Source of the DNA: Notolepis coatsorum
Taxonomy: Eukaryota; Chordata; Actinopteri; Aulopiformes; Paralepididae
NCBI GenBank assembly: GCA_963971535.1
Contig: OZ020589.1
Span: forward strand, 91,370,136-91,434,135
Length of the DNA: 64,000 nucleotides
Reading direction: 5' to 3'
The notes under the pieces were generated by a model, which had not been told where the DNA came from, did not search any database, and saw only the letters and a program-made list of their open reading frames with translations. Below are positions 11,153 to 22,737 of the stretch, piece after piece (positions within the stretch are counted from its first letter, which is position 1; each line of letters begins with the position of its first letter). A program made the position numbers and the translations under genes.

Positions 11153-14100
11153 GTGTTATTAATATCGAAATGGCCTATGATGAACACTCCACGAAACGAT
11201 CCTCCTAACCTAGAACGCCCGCGGCGCAGACGACAGACACCTCAGTACTTAGAGGCTTACACTGTCAGTCAACTACCTAGCCTTCGACAAACGGTAAACG
11301 CGGTAAAAGTAGAAAGTAAAATTATGTCTGACCTTAACAACCAGGTTTCCCCGACCACAGAGGCCCTAGTAGGTCCTAATGTAACTGACCAAGCTCACGG
11401 TGGGGACCAGGAGGGAATTGACATGCCTTTACCCCCCGCCACTACCCAAGAAGTAGTCCCCGACCAGCCCCGGGAGGAAGACAACCCTACAGAGAGAGAA
11501 CTCTGCACGGAAGAAGAGGAGGAGAGCGCCGAGGAAATAGAGCTCCAGGACTCCCCAACGAGTACCCCCAGGAGCGGCTCACGCAGGAGTGGCTCCCCTC
11601 CACAACCGCCTTCCCCCAGCGAAGCGGAGAGGATGCTACAACAGGCGTTCCTCGTCAGCCTGACAGCCTCTACCGAACGCGAACGTCTCCAAGCACAGGC
11701 GCTTAGCGAGCGCGAACGTCTCCAAGCACAGGCGACCAGCGAGCGCGAACACCTCCAAGCGCAACAACGGAGCGAAGAAGAGCGCACACGCCTGGAGATG
11801 AGACGCCTCCAGACAGAAGAGAATATGGCAAGAGACCGGGCCGACGCCCAGCGCGCCGCTGCCGGTGCCCAAAGAGAAGCAGATCTCACCAAGCGCGAAG
11901 TCGAGCGCGACAAGTTACAAGCGCAGCTAATGGAGCAGCTGATCCGCAAGGCAACACCCTCTCCCTCCGCCAGGGGTTCAAGGAACTCGTCGAGACAACA
12001 GTCAAGGGCAGCGTCTCCTCAACGAGCAAGCGACCCTGAACTTGACCAACAGACCGAGCCTATACCCCCCGCAGACCCCCTTCACAGACCGGTCCAAGCG
12101 AGACCCAGCTACAAGGAAGGAGCGGCATACACTGCGGAGAAGCTAAATAAACGATTACAGGATCTGGAAGATCTGATAGAGGAAGAAGAGGGAGAGGAGG
12201 AGAACCAAGCCCGACGACAGCACAGTACTCCACCGGACCAGGAGGTCCCATACAGTCCAGGCTATACCCCCGCGGCGCTGCGCTACAGACCCCCGACTCT
12301 ATTCACGGGTGAGCACGACGCACAACCAGCCCCGAGGAATAGCACCTGGACCAGCGGGCCATGGTACCCTGCCAGTACCAGCCCACAGCGAGGCGCAAGA
12401 GGGGACTCGCCCAGGAGGTCTCTCCCCCAACGCTCGCCGATGTATCAGCCATCCACGGCGCCATACAATGCCACACCGTCATTCCCAGACTTCGCCTATG
12501 AGAGTCGAGCACAGTACACGGAGCTCCGGATGTGCTTAGAGACAATGATGGTGGATGTCGCTGATGAACGCCACAAGTATGCAATATTACTGAAGCACCT
12601 GAAAGTACCGCGAGCGCACAATATAGCGCTAGCCTATGCTACCTCTTCGACCCCATACACAGCGGCCCTTGCAGCGCTGGATCAGAGATATGGACGTATA
12701 TGGGATTACGTAATCCAAGAGATAAGGCATATTGATCGCCTACCCCCAGCCACAGACAATCGCTCACTAGACGACCTGTCAATCAAAGTGCAGTCCCTGG
12801 TAGGGATGCTGGGAGCGCAACGGGAGAAGGGCATGCATGAGCTATACGCCAACTCTAACGTCGAGAGGATTTTGGAGAAGCTGCCACCCGCAAGACAGGA
12901 GCGCTTCAGGCGGCAGAGAGATTACCGGGATCCCAACGACCCCGAGCCATCCCTCCTTGATCTAGCCGACTTCCTGGCGAGAGAAGTCAGCAGCTTACGA
13001 CTGGATACCTTCGGGCGGAGCACGCCAAGCTCCAGAGAGGGACCCAGGAGAATAAATGATGGAAGAAGATCGGTGACTGTCATGCACCAATCAGAGTCAG
13101 TACCGAGCAGTAAGAGTCACAGCACCCCCTCGAGAAAAGAGAAGTGGAAGATAGCGTGTCCCTACTGTGAGAAAGAACACTGGCTGTCACAATGTGACCT
13201 ATTCACAAAGATGAATGCAGAAGAAGTGAGTCAATGGATAAAGTCCAACCGGCGCTGTTATCGATGTGCGCGGCCCCACATGGCAGCCGAATGCCGCCTA
13301 AAGAAAAGGTGCAGCCGGTGCGATGGAGCCCATCTAGATATACTACACGAAAGTAACGGAAGACGGCCTATACCTGCACCACGGAGCGGCACCAAGGCAA
13401 GTGTCATGTACATTGACCCCGCCAGCAGCAGCGGAGCCCAAGTGCTCTTAAAGGTAGTCCGTGTGACATTGAGCTACCAAGATAAAGTCATGGACACTTA
13501 CGCCGCCCTTGATGACGGGTCAGAGAAGACCCTTCTGCTCGCCTCCGCTGCGACCCAGTTGGGACTGCGGGGGAGCAAGAACGAAATGACGATTCGGACA
13601 ATAAGAAGAGATTTAAAGACGATAAAGGGCGAGAATGTCTCCTTCACTATCGCAGCAAACGGGCAGCCAGAGCGACGGTACAAGATCACAAATGCTTTCA
13701 CCAGCCAAGAAATAGGACTATCGCAGTACACCTACCCTGTCACCAAGTTGATGGATAAATATGTGCACCTGCGCCAATTACCTATCCCGCTCATAGACGG
13801 CGCTACCCCGACCCTGCTGATAGGCTCCGACCATGCAGAACTCATAGTCCCGATTGACCGGGTCCATACAGGCCCCCGAGGCTGTCCTGCAGCAGTCGAG
13901 ACCCGCCTAGGGTGGACCCTACAAGGCCCCCTCGCTAAATCTCTCAACCGAACAGCAGCCACTAGCTGCTTCCACTCCAGAACGACAGAAGAAGACACCA
14001 CTCTCCTGCAGCATGTCGAGAGGCTGTGGACCCTAGAGACAATGCCCTTTAAGAACGAAAAGAAAGACATTCGCTCTAAAGAAGACATTTACGCCATCAA

Positions 14101-17100
14101 CCTACTCGAGCAGGGGACAAAGAGAGTCACAGTCGGCGGAGTGATGAGATACGCAACTCCACTCCTAAGGCGAGAGGGAATGCCCACCTTTCACGCAAAG
14201 AAAGACGCCACGGAGCGCTATCTACTGAACACAGAGCGGCGCCTAGCCAAAGACCCCGCTCAAGAGAGTGTGTACCGCGCTGAGATTGAGAAGCTAATCA
14301 CAGCGGGACACGTAACAAAGATTGACATTAAAGAGGCCGATCAGACGACCGAATCATGGTACGTGCCGCATCACAAGGTCCATCACAACGGCAAGGATCG
14401 CATTGTGTTTAACTGCAGCTACCAGATCGGATCCCAAAATCTGAATAAAGAGCTCTTGCCCGGCCCCACACTCGGCCCCTCCCTACTAGGCGTGTTACTG
14501 CGCTTCCGCCAGGACAAGGTGGCTATCAGCGGGGATATCAAAGGGATGTTCTTGCAGGTGAGACTAGTAGAGGAGGACAAGCCTCTGCTGCGGTTCCTAT
14601 GGAGAGAGAAGATCGGAGATGAGAACCCATCCATCTACCAGTGGGAAGTACTCCCCTTCGGAACCACATGCAGCCCGTGCTGTGCTACATTTGCACTACA
14701 GAAACACGTCACAGAGGACCCAGCAGCAGATGAAGAGGTCCAACACAGTGTGAAGAACAGTTTCTACGTGGACAACTGTTTACAAAGCGTTTCGACTCAA
14801 GAAGAAGCCGAGGCTCTCCTAATCAAGTTACGCGCCTCCCTGATCAAAGGCGGCTTTGATCTCAGGCAGTGGGCCAGCAGTGACCCGCACGTATTGCGCA
14901 GCCTCTCCTCCGCGGACAAGGCTGCCAGCAGCGAGACCTGGATGGCGACAATCCCAGGAGAAGCCCAAGAAATGACACTAGGACTAGTCTGGCGCTTCAA
15001 AACAGACTCGCTCCACTATAGACACAAACCCTTGGCTCCAGAGCAGGGAAGGTCGACGGCGATACCGACCACCAGACGGAGTGTGTACAGAACACTCGCC
15101 AGACAATATGACCCGTTGGGATGTATTCTACCTTACACCACCAGGGCAAAGATGATTGTACGAGCACTATGGGACAAGGACCAGGGCTGGGACGACCCAA
15201 TACCCGCACACCTTGCCTCAACATGGAGAGAGTGGGAGACGGAACTCCGCTCACTCCCAGGTGTCAATATACGCCGCAGCTACTTCCCATCCACAGTGAG
15301 GCCAGAGACATGCGAGATTGAGCTACACGTCTTAAGCGACGCCTCCGAAGTAGCCTACGGATCGGTGGCTTACTTGCGTGCCCAAGAGAAGGGAGGAAAG
15401 ATACACACTGCTTTCATCCTGGCCCGCTCAAGAATAGCCCCACGTAAGCAACAATCTATCCCACGTCTAGAGCTCTGCGCAGCCCTCGCAGGAGCGCATC
15501 TAGCCACGTTAATCCAACGTGAACTCACCATTCCGGTGCACAGAACAATCTTGTGGTCAGACTCCACGACAGTACTCACATGGATCAAGTCTGATTCATG
15601 CAGATACAAAGTCTTCGTGGGAGTCAGAGTCACCGAGATTCAAGAGTTAACAGAAGAAGCGAGCTGGAGGTATGTGGACACCAAACACAACCCAGCTGAC
15701 GTCATCACCCGGGGAATGTCTCTGGATGACCTAACCCGTCGCAACATCTACAGTGACGGACCAGAATTCCTCAAGCTCCCGGAAGGAGATTGGCCTACGC
15801 CCACCCCGAGGGAAGCAAGTAACGAGGAGGCTGAGAACAAGAAACCTATGTTCTGTGGACTGAGCACTGTCGCCTCCACAGACCCCAACATAGATGACTG
15901 CATTACCCTAGAGAGTGCGCAGCAAAGAACATTCCTGCGGCACCACCCAGAGATTCAGTCCACCACTGACATGTCAGCAGCTGACTACGAAGAAGCAGAA
16001 CTTCTTCTACTACAACGAGCCCAGAGAGACTCGTTCCCCGATGAGCTAGACTGTCTACAGGGAGGAAACCCCGTCCCATCAGACAGCAGACTGATTCACC
16101 TGGCACCAGAGAGTGACGCCCATAATCTCATCAGAGTGGGTGGTCGCCTGCGGAGAGCCCCCGATCTACCAGATGACATTAAGTACCCGATCGTCTTGAA
16201 CAGCCGACACAAGGTCACAGAGCTGATCATAAAGAAATACGACGAGGATGTACACCACGCAGGAGCAGAGAGAGTCTTCGCGGAGATCAGACGTCGTTAT
16301 TGGATATTGCAAGGGAGAGAAGCAGTACGGCGCTTCCAGCGAACCTGTCTAGACTGCCGTAAGTGGCGCGCGCAGCCCAGCATACCACGGATGGCTGACT
16401 TACCCCCCTGTCGCCTCCGAATCGGCGACAAGCCATTCCACTCCACAGGCATGGACTGCTTTGGCCCGTTGTATATAAAGAGAGGAAGAGGCACCGAAAA
16501 GCGGTGGGGTATTGTATTCAAATGCATGACCACCAGAGCGATACATATCGAGCTCCTTCCGACCATGAGCACAGACTCATTCCTTATGGCCTTCCGGAGA
16601 TTCACATCACGGAAAGGAAAACCGTCTACATTGTTGTCCGATCACGGGACCAACTTCAAAGGCGGAGAAAGAGAGCTGAGAGAGAGCTTCCAAGCTATGG
16701 GCCCAGAACTTAAGACCCACCTCGCTCCAGCCCAGATTGACTTCCAGTTTAATCCCCCGAACGCACCCCACTTCGGTGGAACCTGGGAACGAGAAGTACG
16801 TTCTATAAAGACAGCCCTGTACGCCGTACTCGGAGCCCAGACTGTGGCGGAGGAAGTCCTAATGACAGTCCTTACGGAGATCGAGGGAGTATTGAACTCA
16901 AAGCCCCTCGGTTACGTCTCCAGTGATGTAGCAGATGTCGACCCAGTCACCCCCAACACACTCCTAATGGGGCGGCTGGACCCCGCGCTACCCCAAACAA
17001 TGTACAGGCCTGAAGAAGCGAACGGCCGAAGAATGTGGAGGTACAGCCAAGTACTAGCTGACAAGTTTTGGAGCAGCTTCCTACTTCACTACCTACCGTC

Positions 17101-17362
17101 TCTACAGACCCGCCAGAAGTGGGTAAAAGAGAGAGACAATTTGACAGAAGGAACAGTCGTCATGATTATTGACCAGTCACTACCCAGAGCTATGTGGCCG
17201 GCTGGCCGCGTAAGCAAAGTGATCACCGGTGCCGATGGCAAGGTCCGAGCAGCTGAAGTACTCGTCCAAGGGCGCACCTACACACGTCCCGTGGCGAGGC
17301 TCATAGAACTGCCCCGACTCCCAGATACTATCGATGATGACCATGACCCCATGACTTTGTGA
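11153..17362 (+). CDS. BEL/Pao Gag-Pol polyprotein, 2069 residues, uninterrupted
   Basis: One open frame encodes all BEL functions for particle formation, reverse transcription and integration. In order: a basic N-terminus with RRRRQTPQYLEAY; an Arg/Glu-rich coiled coil (about residues 160-265); a Pao gag-like domain (about 440-600); zinc knuckles CPYCEKEHWLSQC and CYRCARPHMAAEC; an aspartic protease with ALDDGSEKTLL near 785; an RT with GDIKGMFLQV and FYVDN near 1203; RNase H with LSDASEVAYGS near 1393 and PRLELCAALAGAHLA; an integrase zinc finger (HHAG...CLDC); and a D-D-E core (GMDCFGPL, LLSDHGTNF, WEREVRS). ATGs at 11153, 11177 or 11324 could be the start; the first two keep the conserved basic motif. 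No stop or frameshift is seen. Env is absent, as usual. Confidence 0.93.
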   Translation: MLLISKWPMMNTPRNDPPNLERPRRRRQTPQYLEAYTVSQLPSLRQTVNAVKVESKIMSDLNNQVSPTTEALVGPNVTDQAHGGDQEGIDMPLPPATTQEVVPDQPREEDNPTERELCTEEEEESAEEIELQDSPTSTPRSGSRRSGSPPQPPSPSEAERMLQQAFLVSLTASTERERLQAQALSERERLQAQATSEREHLQAQQRSEEERTRLEMRRLQTEENMARDRADAQRAAAGAQREADLTKREVERDKLQAQLMEQLIRKATPSPSARGSRNSSRQQSRAASPQRASDPELDQQTEPIPPADPLHRPVQARPSYKEGAAYTAEKLNKRLQDLEDLIEEEEGEEENQARRQHSTPPDQEVPYSPGYTPAALRYRPPTLFTGEHDAQPAPRNSTWTSGPWYPASTSPQRGARGDSPRRSLPQRSPMYQPSTAPYNATPSFPDFAYESRAQYTELRMCLETMMVDVADERHKYAILLKHLKVPRAHNIALAYATSSTPYTAALAALDQRYGRIWDYVIQEIRHIDRLPPATDNRSLDDLSIKVQSLVGMLGAQREKGMHELYANSNVERILEKLPPARQERFRRQRDYRDPNDPEPSLLDLADFLAREVSSLRLDTFGRSTPSSREGPRRINDGRRSVTVMHQSESVPSSKSHSTPSRKEKWKIACPYCEKEHWLSQCDLFTKMNAEEVSQWIKSNRRCYRCARPHMAAECRLKKRCSRCDGAHLDILHESNGRRPIPAPRSGTKASVMYIDPASSSGAQVLLKVVRVTLSYQDKVMDTYAALDDGSEKTLLLASAATQLGLRGSKNEMTIRTIRRDLKTIKGENVSFTIAANGQPERRYKITNAFTSQEIGLSQYTYPVTKLMDKYVHLRQLPIPLIDGATPTLLIGSDHAELIVPIDRVHTGPRGCPAAVETRLGWTLQGPLAKSLNRTAATSCFHSRTTEEDTTLLQHVERLWTLETMPFKNEKKDIRSKEDIYAINLLEQGTKRVTVGGVMRYATPLLRREGMPTFHAKKDATERYLLNTERRLAKDPAQESVYRAEIEKLITAGHVTKIDIKEADQTTESWYVPHHKVHHNGKDRIVFNCSYQIGSQNLNKELLPGPTLGPSLLGVLLRFRQDKVAISGDIKGMFLQVRLVEEDKPLLRFLWREKIGDENPSIYQWEVLPFGTTCSPCCATFALQKHVTEDPAADEEVQHSVKNSFYVDNCLQSVSTQEEAEALLIKLRASLIKGGFDLRQWASSDPHVLRSLSSADKAASSETWMATIPGEAQEMTLGLVWRFKTDSLHYRHKPLAPEQGRSTAIPTTRRSVYRTLARQYDPLGCILPYTTRAKMIVRALWDKDQGWDDPIPAHLASTWREWETELRSLPGVNIRRSYFPSTVRPETCEIELHVLSDASEVAYGSVAYLRAQEKGGKIHTAFILARSRIAPRKQQSIPRLELCAALAGAHLATLIQRELTIPVHRTILWSDSTTVLTWIKSDSCRYKVFVGVRVTEIQELTEEASWRYVDTKHNPADVITRGMSLDDLTRRNIYSDGPEFLKLPEGDWPTPTPREASNEEAENKKPMFCGLSTVASTDPNIDDCITLESAQQRTFLRHHPEIQSTTDMSAADYEEAELLLLQRAQRDSFPDELDCLQGGNPVPSDSRLIHLAPESDAHNLIRVGGRLRRAPDLPDDIKYPIVLNSRHKVTELIIKKYDEDVHHAGAERVFAEIRRRYWILQGREAVRRFQRTCLDCRKWRAQPSIPRMADLPPCRLRIGDKPFHSTGMDCFGPLYIKRGRGTEKRWGIVFKCMTTRAIHIELLPTMSTDSFLMAFRRFTSRKGKPSTLLSDHGTNFKGGERELRESFQAMGPELKTHLAPAQIDFQFNPPNAPHFGGTWEREVRSIKTALYAVLGAQTVAEEVLMTVLTEIEGVLNSKPLGYVSSDVADVDPVTPNTLLMGRLDPALPQTMYRPEEANGRRMWRYSQVLADKFWSSFLLHYLPSLQTRQKWVKERDNLTEGTVVMIIDQSLPRAMWPAGRVSKVITGADGKVRAAEVLVQGRTYTRPVARLIELPRLPDTIDDDHDPMTL

Positions 17363-17455
17363 GTTGACTGACCCTTACAGCGGACCTTGAGTGGTAGACA
17401 GTGCGGTTAATCTGTCTCTGCTTAGCTAATTAGGTGGGACTAATTAGGGGGCGGC

Positions 17456-18855
17456 TGTTGTGAAGGATCAGATTAAACCGAATATATATATTTATTTATA
17501 TATATATATTTAATTGTATTTGTATATCGTTTGATATCCCCTGTATATTCCTTGTACAATATGCACTGAATATCCCTTTAGTCTACTAAACAGCCCATGG
17601 TAGTTTCATTCTACCATTGGACGAGAACCTGGTGCCAGGTTGCCATACCCCTAGGTCCAAGTTCAATCGTGCCGCCTAACATGTCGTGGCAAGCCCCGGT
17701 TCCGCGCAGGAATATGTCGGGCGAAGTACGAGTGGTACTATTTGTTCATGGCGCATATATATATGGCGCAAGTAAAGTGGAACTTTCTTTTAGTCCAGTT
17801 CTTTACCCTCCAACAGAGTGACAGACGCAAAGCCTCCCCACGACGCACGTGTGGTGTAGTAAGGCCTACTTGGCCCAGAATAGGCATTGAGATATCGTGT
17901 AGATTAATAGTTGAATAGTCATAGTTTGGCACTATACCGTCGAGTTGGACGTATTCTATTAAGCTAATAATAGTCTATTTATGTATGGTGCATCGTTCGG
18001 TTAGAGTTCTAAAGTTATCAGTACCCCCATCGTTCCTGACGTTATCTGGACGCTTAACCAGGCTGGGCAAACCCCTAGTGGTGCTTGCATCCGAGGAGCT
18101 CCGGGCCAAGAGCGACTGGACCTGTATATTGGATTACTCTACCCGGACGACGGCGAGCCTTCCACGGCTTGGATTATGCTTTGGGTGCTTTGATTATTCC
18201 ATGGATAAAGGCCAACACTGCGGAGTGTTGGAACTACCCCCCGGAGAGGACTCCAGGTGAGACGGCGCTCTACACCAGTGAGGTCGCCTCACGTCTCTCC
18301 GTTGTGGACCGGCAGCTACCGTCCACAGAGGGTCCAGCTGTATTCGTCTGCGGTCCGAGGTTCTGTGGGCACCGTGTCCAAGACTTTGGATTCTCCCAAG
18401 ACACCGTCGGCCAGATGGGATACCGCCAGCGGCTTCTCTAACCCCCCCTCCTACTGTCTTACAACCAGCGGGACCCCCCCCCCCCCTTAGTGTATCCAGC
18501 TATAATCATTTAAGTACCATCGCTATTGTTTCCTAAATATTCCAGGTTGTATACTTACTCCCTGCGTAACCAGAAATTGGACATTCAATGTTGATTTACC
18601 TACGAATACTCATTTGCCATAAAAGTGCATATTTCATATTTCAAATCATAAATGTAATTAAGTGATCGTTGTATACACCCTTTGCTGTATTAAACCTTCG
18701 ATTTGGTACATTTGTGTGGATTCGTTTCATCAGGTGGGAAAGTGTTCATCATACTTATATCTTGTACTGGATGGCCAGAAGTTAAAGTACATGAGGTAGT
18801 GGTATTAAATATCATATCTAACAATACAGTCAGGGAATTGTACCCCTCAGTTACA
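17456..18855 (+). repeat. BEL 3' LTR, uninterrupted
   Basis: It begins tgttgtgaagg after the purine-rich taattagggggcggc and ends cagttaca. It is the intact reference for the split 5' LTR. Differences noted by eye are few, for example accgaat versus accaaat near the start, ggtgcc versus ggcgcc, cagaaattgg versus cagagattgg, and shorter C runs. It is followed by the 5 bp target copy gcggc. Confidence 0.92.
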
Positions 18856-18860
18856 GCGGC

Positions 18861-19696
18861 TGCTGAGTCTCTGAGGAATTTGGAGGGGATGTTGTCATGG
18901 CCAGTGGCCTTGTTGGGTTGGAGGGCGCTCAGTTTATTGAGTACCTCATCTGTTGTTACCATTTCCAGCTTGAAGTCGTCCTTGCGGACCCCTAGGTTTT
19001 TGTAGTAAGCTACTATGTGTTCTACCCCATAAAGCCCTGAGTGGGAGGGTAGTTTGTTTACCAGTGTTGTGGCTATGTTTGTGAAGAAAATGTTTAAGTA
19101 ATTGGCTACATCCAGCTTGTCTGTGATGAGCGTGTTGTCCGTTTTTATGTTTATGTTTGAGAATCTGGTTTTAAGTTTTTTACTGCATCCTAGTTGATTA
19201 TTGAGTAATTTCCAAAGTTCACGCGGTTTGTTTTTGTTTTCCTCAGTTTTGTCATTGATGAAATTCTTTTTTGCAGTTTTGATCATGGAGTTTACGTCGT
19301 TTCTTAGTCTGTTTCTTTCTAGTTTGAGTTCAGTCACGTGGGCTTGGAGTTCACTGCTCGTGCTTTTAGTAAGCTTTGACTGACTTTTACGAAACTCAGA
19401 GCATTTTTTGTCTCTGGTTTTCATAGCGGCCAGTATTTCGGAGTGCATCCACGGCTCAGTGCCATTTTTTACCCTGGTGGTTCTTAGGGGGGCCATGTCG
19501 TTTAGTATTGTTGAGAATTTGGTTTTGAAACCAAGCCATGTTTCTTCAACCAGTGTACCATTGAGTTCATCTGACCAGTCCAGACTCTCCAGTTCAAGGT
19601 TGAAGGCCTCGCTAGAGTAGGTTTTGAGGTCTCTAGATGTGACTGTTTTGTGGCAGCCAGCCTTTTGTTTTAGTTTTTTTCGGGTACAGAATATCA
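18861..19696 (-). pseudogene. L2-like LINE copy A, linker and start of RT
   Basis: The minus-strand frame contains LNGTLVEETWLGFKTKFSTI, then EPWMHSEILAAMKTRDKKC, PRELWKLLNNQLG and LQPNKATGHDNIPSKFLRDS. These are typical of the endonuclease-RT linker and RT start of L2/CR1-group LINEs. The protein continues across the BEL insertion into 6246-4786 (ITPIITHIINLSIKQGHVPK). The frame also runs on into the LTR, which is accidental. The endonuclease is missing because the 5' end is truncated at 19696. Confidence 0.85.
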
Positions 19697-19725
19697 TACA
19701 AGCAAAACAAGCACACTGCATCTAA

Positions 19726-19903
<178 letters not shown>

Positions 19904-20374
19904 TGTGCATCTTGGGAAGAAGGAAGAAAAAACGCGGTTTATTATTATTACCGAGGCGCGCAGCTTATTATATTATTAATAAAACAGCTACTTGTGGGCA
20001 CTCATAAAAACACAGTGGTCTACAAGTTGTTTAGCGAGAGGATGGTGGTAATTTGCTTCAATAGAACAATGGATCAATGCCATGTCAAAACTCAGCTCCG
20101 CTGATCTGGAGGGCTCCGCAGTCCACACAGAGACACACACACACGCGCACACACGGGATCGCAGCCACACACACATTTCCACTGTCCAATAGACAAGCAC
20201 CCTTTTCGACCGCGTGACATTGTTCAGAAGGTCTCGGTCCGCCTGACAGATATCTGTGTGAACGCAGGCGAACCAAATGAAGAATGCAACAATGTTGCAA
20301 CTTCACCCCCAGAACCGCACCGAGTCCACCAAAACTATATGTGAAAGCGACCTTAGTGTCACAGGTTGACAGTA

Positions 20375-21161
20375 CCTGGCAGGTGCTGGGTGCATTTGTT
20401 TTATTCGTTGATGAAGTACAGTAGGTACTGGAGATGAGGTATATCTCGATGGCGAAGAGCAGGACGCGATTCGCCAGTACGACTATATAACATGGCAGAG
20501 GTGTTGTGTATCACATTTAGATATGAATGTTATCACAGATGTCCCAACTTCATAACACAAACTGATGGCAGCAGCTGTGGTACTTTACCTTGTTATAGTA
20601 AACTAAACATGTGTGACACTGACTTCGTATCAGGATCTTTGCTGTATATTGATCAATGCTCTTTTTTTTCTTTAGATGTTTTGAACTTTTGATTTATTTC
20701 CTTCAATAGACCTGTTCGCTGTATACATCAGACTCAGTGATCACATCACCGGGGCAGAAAGGAACGCAAATCCTGGTCAGAACAACGGGGCAGACTACAA
20801 TATATTTGCATTTGTTAGCCATGCTAGCGATCTAAACAATCAATCCATGCCAAAGCTAGATATGTAAAAGGTGAAAGACACTCTCAGCCATGTTGATTTG
20901 GCTAAATGACATCCAGCCGTTTTCGTTTGAAACAACTTTTAGTCAGGGGAGTGTCATGGTTTCTCCATAGAGCCCCGTCGTATTCTTCTAGCGCAGCAGC
21001 TTGCGCAGGTAGGGGGCAACTTAGTCACATGACTCAGTTGGTATTGCTGATTGGCTCGAACACGGTATGTTTGTAAACAGTGAACAGGTCTATATTCTGG
21101 AGAATGATATTTTTCTTTACTCTATAGTAGAGTAAAGAAGTAGTCGTTTTCACGTCACTTA
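20375..21161. repeat. 1.57 kb tandem unit, non-MITE part, copy 2
   Basis: Nearly identical to 3261-4042 and 21946-22737; the unit spacing to copy 3 is 1571 bp. It contains a 66-codon frame at 20492-20692 (MAEVLCITFRYECYHRC onwards, several cysteines) and ends with actctatagtagagt, a small inverted repeat near 21120, before the MITE. The short frame is kept in copy 3 but broken in copy 1. I do not recognise a protein family, so it is not listed as a gene. Confidence 0.9.
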
Positions 21162-21408
21162 GGTCGCTTTCACACAGGGGCTGTTTGGTCCGGACTTTCG
21201 GACCAGAATTCAATAGTCCGGTTTTTCGGGTCTGTGTGAATGCGCGTCGAACTCGGTCCGCGGACCAAGCAGGCGAACTCTAGTCCGCCTGAAAACGTAG
21301 GTCTCGGTTCGGCTTCATCGAACCAAACGCGAACCAAATATAGGAAGTGATTATTATTACCACTGCTCGCAGCACTCACTGCAAAACAAGCACACTGCAT
21401 CTAATCTC

Positions 21409-21469
<61 letters not shown>

Positions 21470-21923
21470 ATATCTGTGCATCTTGGGAAGAAGGAAGAAA
21501 AAACGCGGTTTATTATTATTACCGAGGCTCGCGGCTTATTATTATTAATAAAACAGCTACTTGTGGGCACTCATAAAAACACTGTGGTCTACAAGTTGTT
21601 TAGTGAGAGGATGGTGGTAATTTGCTTCAATAGAACAATGGATCAATGCCATGTCAAAACTCGGCTCCGCTGATCTGGAGGGCTCCGCAGTCCACACAGA
21701 GACACACACGCGCGCGCGCACACACGGGATCGCAGCCACACACACATTTCCACTGTCCAATAGACAAGCGCCCTTTTCGACCGCGTGACATTGTTCAGAA
21801 GGTCTCGGTCCGCCTGACAGATATCTGTGTGAACGCAGGCGAACCAAATGAAGAATGCAACAATGTTGCAACTTCACCCCCAGAACCGCACCGAGTCCAC
21901 CAAAACTATATGTGAAAACGACC
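21162..21923. mobile_element. Harbinger-like MITE copy 2
   Basis: Complete 762 bp copy with GGTCGCTTTCACA ends, TTA on both sides (21159-21161 and 21924-21926) and a short (TCTA)n core. It has no coding capacity. It shows the uninterrupted sequence across the point where copy 1 was hit by the LINE (cactgcaaaacaagc near 21380). Confidence 0.85.
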
Positions 21924-21945
21924 TTAGTGTCACAGGTTGACAGTA

Positions 21946-22737
21946 CCTGGCAGGTACTGGGTGCATTTGTTTTATTCGTTGATGAAGTACAGTAGGTACT
22001 GGAGATGAGGTATATCTCGATGGCGAAGAGCAGGACGCGATTCGCCAGTACGACTATATAACATGGCAGAGGTGTTGTGTATCACATTTAGATATGAATG
22101 TTATCACAGATGTCCCAACTTCATAACACAAACTGATGGCAGCAGCTGTGGTACTTTACCTTGTTATAGTAAACTAAACATGTGTGACACTGACTTCCTA
22201 TCAGGATCTTTGCTGTACTGTATATTGATCAATGCTTTTTTTTTTCTTTAGATGTTTTGAACTTTTGATTTATTTCCTTCAATAGACCTGTTCGCTGTAT
22301 ACATCAGACTCAGTGATCACATCACCGGGGCAGAAAGGAACGCAAATCCTGGTCAGAACAACGGGGCAGACTACAATATATTTGCATTTGTTAGCCATGC
22401 TAGCGATCTAAACAATCAATCCATGCCAAAGCTAGATATGTAAAAGGTGAAAGACACTCTCAGCCATGTTGATTTGGCTAAATGACATCCAGCCGTTTTC
22501 GTTTGAAACAACTTTTAGTCAGGGGAGTGTCATGGTTTCTCCATAGAGCCCCGTCGTATTCTTCTAGCGCAGCAGCTTGCGCAGGTAGGGGGCAACTTAG
22601 TCACATGACTCAGTTGGTATTGCTGATTGGCTCGAACACGGTATGTTTGTAAACAGTGAACAGGTCTATATTCTGGAGAATGATATTTTTCTTTACTCTA
22701 TAGTAGAGTAAAGAAGTAGTCGTTTTCACGTCACTTA
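21946..22737. repeat. 1.57 kb tandem unit, non-MITE part, copy 3
   Basis: This is the third copy, beginning cctggcaggtactggg. It keeps most of the small cysteine-rich frame from 22063, with a changed C-terminus caused by a ctgta insertion near 22216. It is followed directly by MITE copy 3. Confidence 0.9.

Larger units (their letters stand above)
6247..18855 (+). mobile_element. BEL/Pao LTR retrotransposon, complete apart from a nested LINE
   Basis: LTRs of about 1.4 kb begin tgttgtgaagg and end cagttaca. The 5' LTR is 6247-7545 plus 11002-11108, split by a CR1/Rex1-like LINE. The 3' LTR is 17456-18855. The target duplication gcggc is at 6242-6246 and 18856-18860. The primer-binding area aattggtccttcgagccgg starts at 11108. 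Without the LINE the element is about 9.15 kb. The LTRs differ at only a handful of positions by eye, so insertion was recent. Confidence 0.93.
4262..19696 (-). mobile_element. L2-like LINE (copy A), split by a BEL insertion
   Basis: The element has two pieces, 4262-6246 (3' half) and 18856-19696 (central part). On the minus strand it ends in an (attg)n tail, shown as tgattgattgattg at 4263. It is 5' truncated, so the endonuclease is missing. A short gcaa repeat at both outer junctions is a likely target duplication. The same 3' end occurs at 36647, 37954, 43982 and 49603. The L2/CR1-group assignment rests on RT motifs and the microsatellite tail. Confidence 0.85.

Noticed and set aside
21347..21673. 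Frame encoding repeated SIYL
   Set aside because: It is the translation of the (TCTA)n microsatellite.
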